From Apostichopus japonicus (Eukaryota > Echinodermata > Holothuroidea > Aspidochirotida > Stichopodidae): DNA of 64,000 nucleotides. A program made the translations under genes and the position numbers. How positions within the stretch are numbered: position 1 is the stretch's first letter; each line of letters starts with the position of its first letter. The stretch spans positions 18,591,303 to 18,655,302 of the forward strand of contig NC_092581.1 of NCBI RefSeq assembly GCF_037975245.1, given 5' to 3'. Shown here in pieces: positions 15,001-25,200 of this stretch. The notes under the pieces were generated by a model, which saw only the letters and a program-made list of their open reading frames with translations, was not told the origin of the DNA and searched no databases.

Positions 15001-18000
15001 GGAAGGGGGAAGAGTGACATTTTTAGCAGAAGGAAAATATTGCAATATGGTTACCTGAGATGAAGTAGATGAAGCATACTGATGAAGTTTGGTTGAATTG
15101 AAACTTGACAACCGATCAACGAACAGAAGAAACTCTTGGAGATGACCTAGGAGGTTCCTGACCACCTCTTCATAAAACTGGTCCTCCTGATCAGAAGCAT
15201 TCTGTGACCGCAGCTGACCACCATCGGAAGAAATCTCAAGATTTCTGTAAGAAAATAAGAGCAATTATAGCTTATTTTGATGTATAAAATACATTAGCTC
15301 ACATTTATATGGTGATTGCCTTCTTCATTTATAGGAAGCATTAGTGATAGTTAGTCTAATAGTAATAGTAAGTGCTGTCTGGTCTTCTGTGATTGGTCAC
15401 ATTTGTCTGGTCCTTTACATGTGTGTTTGGTATGATATGTTTGGTCCCATGTGACTGGTCACATGCAGTTTGTACCATATGGATGGTTAGTCCAATGTGT
15501 TTCTTCTCTTGAAACTTCAGAAAGACACACAAGATATCCTAGCTAAACTTCATAAATGACCACATGAATTAATTGGTTTTAACTCTCAATACCTGTGAAC
15601 ATAGACCACAACGTAACGTAAAAAGGCCAAGACTTCTTGATGGATGGCCACTGCTTCCTTTAAGGCTTTATCTGAAAAGTAATGAATGTTCGCCGTGAGT
15701 AATGAATCAAGAAGTGGCAAGGAAAGTCTAGAAATAGAATGAGTAAGGAAAAATTCATGAGAATAAAGTTTGAACCTTAGTATAACCTTTTTTAACCCTC
15801 TTTTATCCACATTTTGGTCATCATCCCTTGCAATGCCACCACATATCAAAATTAAGCTACTGGGACAAATAATCATGCATTCAAAATTAAGATGTTGGGG
15901 TAAAATAATAAACAAACCTATAAAAATGCAATTAAAAAGCTGACAAAATGTTTGGTATAAATAATTTCAACACAATGAAAATAAATTTAGTTCAATTGAT
16001 AACAGCAGTGATATCTATTTATTTAATTCTTACCATCCATTATCCAATTTTGAGTTTGATCCAACAACCTTTCAAGTTCAATGATCTTTTGCCTATCAGA
16101 AAATGGAGAGGAAGGGAACCATAAAGTAATAATTATAAAGTAATAATAATTAATAATATTCTATACAAGTCATAGCTTAATACTAGTCAAATGAAGTATA
16201 TTCATGGACACATTCAAGGTATTAACTTTCAATATACATGATATTTGAGCAAACCTTGATTTGGGAGTGTTTACTTCAGACTTCAAGACATTGAATAAAA
16301 AAATAGAAAACTGTTTTAAAAGGAGTGATGCAAAAGAACCTTCCATATTCATACAAATGTTTACTTTTAACAGTTTGATAAAAAGAAAGGAAAGATTTTA
16401 CCTGGCAATGGAAAACAAGTGGTCTAATTTATCAACCAGAGCTGTCTTGGTGATGTAGTGATGACCAAACATCAACAATAGATCATATGTATACATGTTT
16501 GGACTGGGATCAATTCCTTCAAGAATCCTAGAAAAGAAGAGAAACGACAAAACTGAAAACACTCTGTGGCTAAAAACCAGGCTGTATTTTTTAATTTGCA
16601 TATATTAGAGTAAATTTTGATCATAATGTTAAAACCAAAACTGGTGTCATCTTTTGCCTTTATTAATGACATACATGTATCAAGAAGACTCGAAGATCCG
16701 GTATTATTAACGTGATGGTTAATGATTTATTTACCGTCGGTTTAACAATGGTGTAACGTGTTGGCTGTAGTTAGATTCAAAGTGTATATCTCTAAACATT
16801 CTACTATTAGCTCTTGCTACAATACAAACTATAAATTCTGTCTATTTTAAAGCTTGAAAGCAGTAATCTTGAATTGGATTCTTAATTTCTAATGACATTG
16901 CTGTACTTCTGAATTAGTTGTCAGGTTCAATATAACATCGGTGTTTGTTGCTTTTCTTCAGAGTATATTCTTCTCCTTGTCCTCCTCCTTGATCTCCTCC
17001 TTCTCACCTGCACAACATTTTAACCTTATAAAACTTTGCTCAATTTACTCGTAACTTCTCACCTTGCCACGACTCCATCTACGAGGTATCCATTTGGAGA
17101 CGGATGAAAGATGCCAGAGTGTAATCTCTGCTTTCGACAATCAAAACATGGCAGATCTCCCGGTAAAATTTCTACACAACAAATGAAAAGAGAAGTCCAT
17201 ATGAGTAATGACTTGATAACATGATCAACAAAGAGCAAATTAAATATTCAACATTCAATTGGGGGGGGGGGAGGGCAAACCTTTATATCATTTTGTTTTT
17301 CACCCCTCTTTAAAAGTGTTTCTAATAGCTGGAAAATGGATTTGATTGCAACATTTATTTAGAGTTTTTCCCCCAAGTAATTCAAGTAATTGCATATGAT
17401 TAGCTCATGGTCTTCCATTGCAGCTACTCCTCACAACCACACAAGGGTGAGATGCTGGCCCTGACAGGTAAGCTTATATCTTTCATGATAACATTTAAGT
17501 CAATGGCGAAAATGAATTTCTGATAGGAAATGGGCTTATATCTTTTGGAATGGTCTGCCACACTTAACATCCAGAACATAATATTTGTTGACTATTTGAG
17601 AAGAACATGTAATACTAAATGCTGACAAAAAAAAAACTTCTCCAAGTCCAAGTCCAAGTCCAAACAAAGAGGAAAATGTACTGCATGCAAGGAAATTAGG
17701 GTTATTCTTCAACACCAATGTTCTGAGAGACAATTTTCATGTGTTTCCTCTACTCTGGTATTGAAAAAGAAACATACAGAAATCAAATGCAATATGGGCT
17801 AAAAAGCAAATGTAACTGAAAATCTGCAGCAACAAAATATAGCAAAGAGTAGCTAGGCCTAGACCTATTTTAACACTGAATTTTATCATCATCTGGCTTT
17901 CTAAAAACACATTAAGGTTATAGTCAAGCTCTGATCACCTTTGGTGACAAACAAGACACAGATTCTTACCATCAACTGGAACAGGTGCATCGTCTATACT

Positions 18001-18068
18001 TTCTGGTGAGGCTGGTGGTGTTGGACTGAATTCAAAGTTTATATTCTGCATTTTCCCAACCTGAATAG
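41..18068 (-). CDS. MMS22L: MMS22L, DNA repair protein (5' 26 coding exons; 3' end outside window)
   Basis: In known animals MMS22L works with TONSL at stalled replication forks and promotes RAD51 loading. Coding exons, 5' to 3' on the minus strand: 18051-17970 (ATG 18051-18049), 17171-17063, 16527-16402, 16092-16034, 15671-15593, 15244-15055, 14545-14455, 14094-13997, 13501-13391, 12575-12485, 11288-11185, 10999-10937, 10209-10087, 9788-9736, 9407-9348, 9145-9038, 8307-8196, 7486-7414, 6829-6736, 5791-5694, 4473-4383, 3963-3887, 2718-2598, 2354-2262, 534-321, 114-41. All have AG/GT borders, and phase is kept throughout, giving about 864 codons. Recognition is by collinear similarity to human MMS22L: GIDPSPNMYTYDLLLMFGHH, FHVKLDLHWGVVLVL, CVQEMWCLMMHL, SFWNQLQVVVTNLMEKK, GFSFVLPACTDSELPRML, SVSFTQLAIDM. 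The human protein is about 1,240 residues, so roughly the last 30% lies left of the window. The exon at 114-41 is the weakest call, resting only on phase and splice sites. The start exon begins after an acceptor at 18068, so a non-coding first exon lies upstream; a possible donor is near 18172. Confidence 0.92.
544..623 (+). repeat. 52-bp tandem duplication beside a transposon
   Basis: The 28-bp string at 544-571 recurs at 596-623, a period of 52. The first copy continues uninterrupted through TATTAAAGCTTGCATTAAAG. The second copy is broken by the element at 624-1677 and resumes after it at 1678. The first copy therefore shows what the insertion site looked like before the insertion. Confidence 0.8.
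624..1677. mobile_element. Non-autonomous DNA transposon, 12-bp TIR CAGGGTTCTGCC
   Basis: The element starts CAGGGTTCTGCC and ends with the exact reverse complement GGCAGAACCCTG. CTATAT flanks both ends (618-623 and 1678-1683), consistent with a 6-bp target-site duplication. No open reading frame resembles a transposase, so it is non-autonomous. Positions about 653-760 match the interior of the hAT-like element at 52240-53559, including a hairpin-forming module at about 667-698. It lies in the MMS22L intron between exons 2354-2262 and 534-321. The superfamily is uncertain because the terminal CAGGG suggests hAT but a 6-bp duplication is not typical of hAT. Confidence 0.75.
3180..3590 (+). repeat. 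Probable 3' end of a CR1/L2-like LINE or LINE-tailed SINE
   Basis: A T-rich stretch ends in GCGCTTTGAGCAGCTTTGC, then GCGCTATATAAATATTAC, then a short TTATTATTA run at about 3567-3577. The same tail plan (GCGC-TTGA, a short arm, a second GCGC or ATTATAAA, then TTA repeats) is seen at 21750-21838 and 39672-39740. No coding sequence remains. It sits in the MMS22L intron between exons 3963-3887 and 2718-2598, and its 5' limit is not defined. Confidence 0.55.
7500..8130. repeat. Minisatellite of TCATACTGATAT-type units
   Basis: About 630 bp consist of short variants of CATACTGATATCATACTCAA, with units of roughly 17-20 bp that sometimes group into higher-order repeats; for instance, blocks near 7560-7680 recur near 7690-7800. 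It fills the MMS22L intron between exons 8307-8196 and 7486-7414. No coding potential is seen. Confidence 0.85.
8690..8810 (-). mobile_element. tRNA-derived SINE copy 1 (minus orientation)
   Basis: Read on the minus strand, this has a tRNA-like head: TTGGCAGAGCACTGGGCTTA, then AACCCAGAGG, then the B-box-like GATTCGAATCC, then CATTCTAGCCATAAATTTCT. The same head is found at 36604-36690, with the shared strings ACTGGGCTT, CCCAGAGG and ATCCCATTCTAGCCATAA. The anticodon arm pairs (CTGGG with CCCAG), but the acceptor stem does not, so this is a SINE or tRNA pseudogene, not a tRNA gene. It lies in the MMS22L intron 8308-9037. Confidence 0.6.
11947..12306 (+). mobile_element. TTAA-flanked MITE, copy 1
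   Basis: A 360-bp element bounded by TTAA at 11943-11946 and 12307-12310. The imperfect terminal inverted repeats are AGGCATTGAAGACTCGC at the left and, read inward, the reverse complement of GCGAGTCTTCACACCAT at the right. Three other copies are at 26204, 49584 and, inverted, 59624. It encodes no transposase. TTAA target sites are characteristic of the piggyBac and Kolobok superfamilies; assignment to either is inference. It lies in the MMS22L intron between exons 12575-12485 and 11288-11185. Confidence 0.85.
13003..13154. repeat. Repeat ending in a long hairpin (53-bp arms)
   Basis: Arm 13040-13092 is the near-perfect reverse complement of 13102-13154, with a 9-base loop. The arms contain ACGTTGGCCTGACGTTTCGA and its complement. 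Unique-side sequence 13003-13060 matches, inverted, the repeat at about 55125-55185, so this is a dispersed family and not a local accident. It lies in the MMS22L intron 12576-13390. Confidence 0.85.
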
Positions 18069-19732
18069 CTACAATACAGAGCAAGGACAAATTGTCATAT
18101 ATTGATTGGGAAAACACAGAACAAAAGCTTTTTTTTCACAAGATATTAAGCCTTAACTAGCAGTGTTCATACCGATTCCACTGATTTTGTTGTAACGCTG
18201 CGGTGAGAACACAAAATATAAATGAATAGAGATAGCCGAGGGTTCAGAGTGTACAGATATTCGTCAAATTAAATAATAGTACAAAGGCATTAGAACAACG
18301 GAATAAAGGGCATAAATTATAGACCTGCTCTGCGTAAAACACAACATAAGCCTATCAAACTATACTGTGGAACCGACCAACATATCTCTAATTTATATGA
18401 CTATAGACGCAAATCATGTAATGAATATTCACGCACAATATCATGGCATGCTGATAGGTAACTAATTATTGCAGCAGTATAGAGCATATTGTTATATTGT
18501 GAACAATTCAGTGACTATTTCTATCAAAATTCAGCACTATCGGTATCAGTTTACGTTTCCTGAGACTGCAATACAAATTGCAGCTCGCTACTATGTTTGG
18601 TTTGTAGTGGATGCAACTGTTTAAGTATAGGCCTAGGCAAAGAAACCTCTGGAGTCTGGTGATCGAACTTATTTGCCTTTGTTGGGCTGTGAAATACGTA
18701 GGTCACTCTTGCTCTTAGTTTATAGTTTGCAGTCTATAGTTTGCAAAATGTAGGACTGCCTATAGTACAACATGGTTACAGACTAGGCCTGCGGCTAGGA
18801 AATTATATGAATTAAAGCATTTGCAGCGACTCCGTCGACTTCCACTTAGTTATATCCTAAAAGTAAAAGCTATAGAAAAGATTGATTTACCACTCTTTAC
18901 AGGCTAAATGAAATGTTCGTTAGGACGACTCGACCCTGGCATGCAGAAATTTACTGACCACACCATGTCTTTAGTACTGAATAATGAATTCGCCTTTCGC
19001 GCGGTTGTTTATGTGTTCAAGGTGGTACCTATATAAAAGGAAGTGGCCTAAGCTTCAACTTACCGTTGATCACAGAAATTCTTTGCCTTATACGTACTTC
19101 TATATGCCACTATTGGAACGGAGATGTTGTTGTTGGCAACGAGACGCAAAATGCAACCTTGCTGACAATTTCAGGTAAATGGATTGCCGTAAACCTAGAA
19201 TAATTAATCAATTGAAGCTTTTGTTTCATATACTTCCAACAAGAAAAAAAGATTCATTATGCTGACTGTCAATTAGGAATGATCATTTAAAGTTTAGTAG
19301 CCAAGTGCGACAAATCGACTAACGAGGTAGGCTAGGGGCTTGTTCAAGATAATAAAGTATCTGAGGCCTGGGTATCAATTACGCGAAGTGAAGTTTTCTT
19401 CAAAATGTTCAGAATGCGTTGATTGAAAATAATGGATGTGTAGGCCTACAGTATGGGATATAAATATTTCTTATGACAAGTGTTTTGACTCAAGTCACTA
19501 ACGTCCAGCCTTCATTCAGAAGTAAAGTTATGCCAGCAAGTTTGTGTGATGATTATTCCAAAAATTTCAGTTTGGGTAGATAAAAGTCATAATATTAATA
19601 GAAAGATGGTTAACATATTTCCTCCAAAGAAAAGGTGGTTGCTGGCTCTGGCGGAAAGCAGGGGTACCCCTAAAATTGGCTTCATAGTAGTTATATAAGC
19701 AATCTTAACAATCTAACGTTGCAAGCCTGTGC
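18069..19732. other. Intergenic and presumed promoter region of MMS22L
   Basis: No gene is supported here. It is the upstream side of MMS22L (minus) and faces CCDC83 (plus). A 5' untranslated exon of MMS22L is likely, because the start-codon exon begins at a splice acceptor at 18068; a donor-like AATCG|GTATGAAC near 18172 (minus strand) is one candidate. A 64-codon open frame at 18984-19178 has no recognisable features. Confidence 0.4.
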
Positions 19733-19740
19733 CTAAGAAA

Positions 19741-20378
19741 GGGACAAACTAAAACGAATGACAGCGAATGACCGAATGACAATTGACTTTGTACAGGGTA
19801 AATTATCATTTGCGAATGACAGCGAATGACAGCGAATGACAGCGAATGACAACGAATGACAACGAAGGACAGTGTTGAGTGGAGATAGAATGATTAACGG
19901 AGTGGAGTAAATGCGGTTATTGGTTTTCTGCCCAAAAATGATTGAGGAAAATCGCATGTTACGTGGTTGTAGGGTTTTGGTGTAATTTACGGATAGAAAC
20001 CACAGGGAAAGATTTTGTGTGAGAATGCGCTTGAGTGCTGTGCTTTCTACCTCTGTATAGATTTACATAGAAAGATAACTGAAGCCGTTTCAAGATTATA
20101 GTACGGTTAGTTTCTAACAATTAATATCGGAAAAATGACGTTAAATTTACTTTTTAATATCAGACTTACAATTTCGCTTACTATAAGGTGCGTTTTTATC
20201 TTGTCCGTACTTTACTAGATCTAGATACCCACGAAGTCTGAACTGTGATATCCGGTTGAAGCAAATGTCTGTGCTGTCATTATTGTCATTCGTTTTAGTC
20301 AACGCATTTTTTTTAGTGTGTACAACATATTGTCATTCGCTTTGTGCAACGCAATTGTCATTCGTTTTAGTAACACCC
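19741..20378. mobile_element. Non-autonomous DNA transposon with 8-bp target-site duplication
   Basis: The element is bounded by the direct repeat CTAAGAAA at 19733-19740 and 20379-20386. Its ends are GGGACAAACTAAAACGAATG at the left and, reading in from the right, GGGTGTTACTAAAACGAATG. This gives about 23 bp of inverted repeat with four mismatches. The motif CGAATGAC is repeated about eight times just inside the left end (19757-19870) and at least three times inverted near the right end (20286-20370), like the subterminal transposase-binding repeats of DNA transposons. The 8-bp duplication fits hAT or related superfamilies. No transposase is encoded. Confidence 0.8.
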
Positions 20379-20614
20379 CTAAGAAATGCTGTTTTCTATA
20401 AGTTTCATTTTTTTTTTTTTGGTGTGTGTATTTGTGTATGTGTGGTAAAGGTAGAATCTTTATTTTAGAATTGAAAGGTTTTTTTTTCTTCAAAATTCAT
20501 AGTTAAATTGTTATTCTATTAAGTGAAGATGCAGACCGCCCTCCCCCCTCCCCCAACCCTAGCACACATGGGTATGAGACTACAGTAAGTGAATTACCAA
20601 GAATGATGAAAAGG

Positions 20615-21838
20615 TAAAAAAAATTGTTCGGATTTTCTGGCACAGCTTTAGACGTTTTGAAATCTTACTTGACTGACAGAATATTTAAGGTTCAAATTTT
20701 AACCCATCAATCGTCAAACCATAAACTTAATTTTGGTGTCCCACAGGGAAGTGTCTTAGGTCCCTTATTATTTACTAAACCTCTCAATGATTTATTAGCT
20801 AGTAAAACTAACATCTCTTTTCACATGGATGCAGATGATACGCAGATATGGACTAAAGTTAACCTAGATGACCCAACTGATATCCAAACTAAAGTCAATT
20901 TAATTCAGAGCACCTTTTCTAAAATCAACAATTGGATGAAACTTAACAAACTGAAACTTAATCCTTCTAAAACTGAGTTTTTATTGATGTCCTCAAAATC
21001 TAGACAGAAACCCTTACCAAACATAACTTAAAATCTCTGCGGAGTGATTGTAAATCCATGTCATCAGGCTTGCAACTTAGGAGTAATACTCGATTGAAAA
21101 TTCTCTCTTGAACAACACATTTCTAATGTCATTAAATCTTGTTGTATACACTTAAGGAATATTAAATCAGTCAGACCATATCTCTCCCAAGAAATGAGTG
21201 AGCAATTAATCCATGCTTTTGTTACATCCCACCTTGATTTCTGTAATTCAGTTTTCATTGGCCTTCCAAAAAATCTGGCAATTCGTTTGCAAAAAATTCA
21301 AAACTGGGCTGCCAAACTTATCTTTAAGCAAACTAAGTTTACACATGTTACCCCTCTTCTTAAAGCATTACAATGGCTTCCAATTGAACGTGTATACATT
21401 TCAAAGTCCTTATTTTAATCCACAATTGTATTTATAATCATTTATCTCCAAACTACCTTTCAGAACTTCTAATAGTAAAGCAATACAAGCGTGCCACCCG
21501 TCAGTCAAAATTTATTACCCTCCTTGTACCTAGGACCAATGGGGTTACTTATGCCAACCGTGCTTTTTCAGTTTCTGGTCCCAAATTGTGGAATTCCCTC
21601 CCAAACCATTTAAAATGTATACCTAATAAATCACTTTTCAAAATCTAAACTAAAAACCTACCTCTATGCTAAACATTTTTCAATTTGATTTGTAACTATA
21701 TTTCATTGTTGCATTATTATTTTTGCTTTTCTTTCTATTCATATTTATTTGTATGGCGCTTTTGACAACTATTTTGTTTATAATTAGCGCATTATAAATC
21801 TTAGTTATTATTATTATTATTATGATTATTATTATTAA
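20615..21838 (+). pseudogene. Decayed non-LTR retrotransposon, reverse transcriptase C-terminal half
   Basis: Reverse transcriptase motifs are readable in broken frames. From 20624 come SYLTDRIFKVQI, then the block GVPQGSVLGPLLF, then DADDTQIW in place of the usual YADDTQIY, then NWMKLNKLKLNPSKTEFL. After stops and frameshifts near 21031-21190 it resumes with FVTSHLDFCNSVFIGLP, then the typical C-terminal region around 21540-21610 (NGVTYANRAFSVSGPKLWNS). It ends in GCGC-containing 3' sequence and a TTA microsatellite at 21806-21838, as in CR1/Rex-like LINEs. The first catalytic aspartate region is missing, so it is 5'-truncated and dead. Confidence 0.85.
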
Positions 21839-22212
21839 ATCTAAGAAAGTGTTACTTTCCATCATAATAATCATGCTTTCCTGCCAGGTTTTTATGGCAC
21901 AAAGCATTGTTGGAAACTAGCTGCAGGAAATGTTGAACGTGGAATTGTTACAACATGACCATTTTTGCCTCTATAACCATACCTAGCATGATCTAGTCAT
22001 ATATAATTCATTGAATTGATATTTTTGTTCTGATATAAAAAATTCAAGACATTTTTAAGAATTGTATGAAAATTGAGTGCAGAATGTTTACTTGATTACA
22101 CCTACTGTACATCTTTCTCATTTTTTCATTTTCATTGACAAGATTTCTGAATGATGAATTAAAACTTTCTTTTGACAGTTTTGGACATATTTGATAGAAA
22201 TTTTCGATAGAA

Positions 22213-25200
22213 ATGGGAAAGAAGAAATCTAAAAAGAGTGATAAGAAAGCAGATCAAGGAGCAGATGGCGGCAGCAAAAAGGAACCTCAGATGACCATAA
22301 GAGAAGCAATTCTAGCATATCAGTGAGTAATAGCCATTAGAACTACATTTAAAGCTGTGATTGTTTATTAATGATTTTACTTTGTTATTTTCCACGGGTG
22401 AAAGCTTATTTGAAACCCTATCCATGTGATGATCTTGCATGAATACAAATAATGAGCCTTCTCTATTTAATAAGTGTTCAGAGAATTATGAGGCAGGCAT
22501 GTATAAATACCTATTCCTGCTCAAGAGAGTCCCACTTCACATTCCAAAATGATGGAACAGAGAGTGTAACTCAACACCTGACCAATTTTTCAAATATTGA
22601 TGAAGGTAATAGTATCTCATTCATCATCACAGCAGTGCAGCTATTGAGAACAAGGTTGTTTTCAAAATGGAACATATAGAAGTGTTACAGTTAACCATAC
22701 ATGTACCAATCAAGCCAAAAAGTTTGCATTTTTAAAGTCTCTTCTGTGATTAGTCCCCTGAAAGCTTTCTGGCAATGCACCCCTTCCTTGCCTCACATGT
22801 TTATCAGGTTGCTGAACATACATGTTTCCACTCATCCAGCAAAACATAATTCGAATTTAGTGACATGCAAGGTGATCAAGAAGCTTTTTAAAGAAGTTAT
22901 AGAATGGAATGAAACAAAAGGATTTTTTAGAAGGTTTGCACCTCCAATAGGTTTTGTTTTTAAGACATTCATGTAAATTTTTTACTTTTCTCAGAATCAG
23001 CATCAAAGAAAACCAGTTAGGAGAACTGATGTTTGAGAAAAATGGCTTGGAAGAGAAAAACCAGAGAAATAAAGAGAGGGTAAGATCTAAACTTGATTTC
23101 TTTTTGAATGAGACCTCTTTAAATTGGTTGTGTAAGTCAAATAATTACAGATAAATAAACTATTCCCATCCCATGTTTGCCAGGGTTGACCCTTTGATTG
23201 TAGTCATACACTATTCATCTTGCAGTAAAAGGAAATGAATAAAAAAACTTACAAAAGGAAATAAATTCCATACAAGATAGAAGAAATAACACAAATAGAA
23301 AGCTATATCCTTCATCATTGTGTATTGAACATGAATATTTCAATTAACTTGAAACAGCTAGAAGATGGTAGTCTCATGGTTGTCTCATATAAAATAATAA
23401 GATTACTGTGTACAAAAAAATTGTACTTGCAATTTGTGATGCAATACAAGATAAATTATTCCCTGGTGTCACTATGGTAACAGCAAAGCATTATTGGTAG
23501 CTTATAGATAATGGACTACATAATGATTCTATTGTTCTGTATATGACCATTAATGAACAATGGACTCTTCATTCTGCAGACTACACAACAATAGAGCCAA
23601 TCTATATTGTGCCTTTACTTTTCCAAACAATAGTAAAATTCCATATCATTTTCTTCTTTCAGAGGGATCGACTCAAGGAGGAGCAGCTGCATCACATCAA
23701 GACATTACTGAAGCAGGCTAAAGAGAGAGACAAGGAATTGGAGGAAATTTCAGTAGTTAACAAAGAACACGTTGAAGTCTCTCTCAAGGATAAATGGAAA
23801 TGCTCTAAGGAACAAGACCAAGAATTAGAAGGTATGACCATTGTAAAAACCCTTCTGTGTGTATCCAATGTTACAATTATATCACTTGGCACTTAGAATT
23901 ATATACAGAATTTTAACAATCATGGTAAATTACTATTGTGACCTTCCAATGTGCCCCTCATGCACCTTAAGAATTTACCAAGAGACCAAAAAAGCAACAA
24001 AGAAAGTAAATAGAAAGAAAAAAGAAAGAAAGATAAATGGAGAGTCATGGGTAGTTGCTCTATGTCTTAATTCATTTTAACTAATTGACCTATAATTGTT
24101 TTTGCTCTTAAGAATAAATTTTATTTTGAGCCCTGATAGTACTGTCTCAGTAGATGTGTGACCATAGCTGTGGTTGTAGTATCTCTACACCCCCACCCCC
24201 CCCCCTTCAACCCTCCTTTCCACCACTCTGCCACCCAACAAAAATTTATATCCATCTCTGTAGATCAAATGTAGATCATGTAGATCCAAATATTCCTTTG
24301 ATTTTCACTTTTCTTATTTCTTTAAATCTTCAAATCAAGTGTAAGTACAATTATTGTAACTAATTCTAACTGATGGTAAAACAGTAATTACAAGACCTAA
24401 GAAAGTTGTAAGGAAATGGTGAAAGATCAACTGAGGGAGATGTAAATAACTATATAATGATTTCTAATATTACAACTTTTTGTTTTTTTCCCCCTTTGTC
24501 AAGATCTCAAAAGAGAAATTGAAAATAAATTACAAGAATACGAAGAGACGCAAGCAGAAGTGGACAAATGGATTGCTTATCGTGACAGCGGACGCCAGGA
24601 ACATTCCATACAGATTAAGCTACTCACAGAAGAATTAGTCGATTGTCAACAGAATTTTGAAGAGATGAAAAGTAATTTACCTTTTATTGTTCTGTGTGAT
24701 CATTTACCCTGGTTGACAAAAGGTCTGCAATTTAAGAAGTGTTCAGAAGGGTTCTAATAAAATTATAACATGTCTATCAGATGACCATAAAAAACTAGGT
24801 GAAATTTGTCGAGTTTAGTCTGGTCACATTCAGTTGGGGCAGTGTGGGCCTGACTTTGGTCATTTCATTTATAGAAATATTATATGTTCGTTTTTGTATT
24901 GTTTAAGTTACTAAAGTCATCAATTTAACTGTAGACTGCTAAAAAATATTTTATTCCATACCTGAAGTCTTTTACAACGACATAGAAGCAACATTTCAAA
25001 TCAAGAAAATACCTTTTAATGTGTTGAGAGTTGACTAAAATCTCTCTTTCTCAAGTGATTAATGCAAATTTGTTCAATTTTATGTTCGTTAAAAACGCCC
25101 CTTACTTATATCCTAGCTCATTACTTCAACAAATGTGAAGTTGTCACTACTTTCACATGTTTTTTTAAATTCTTTTTTAAATTTTGTTTTGTTTTTTAGG

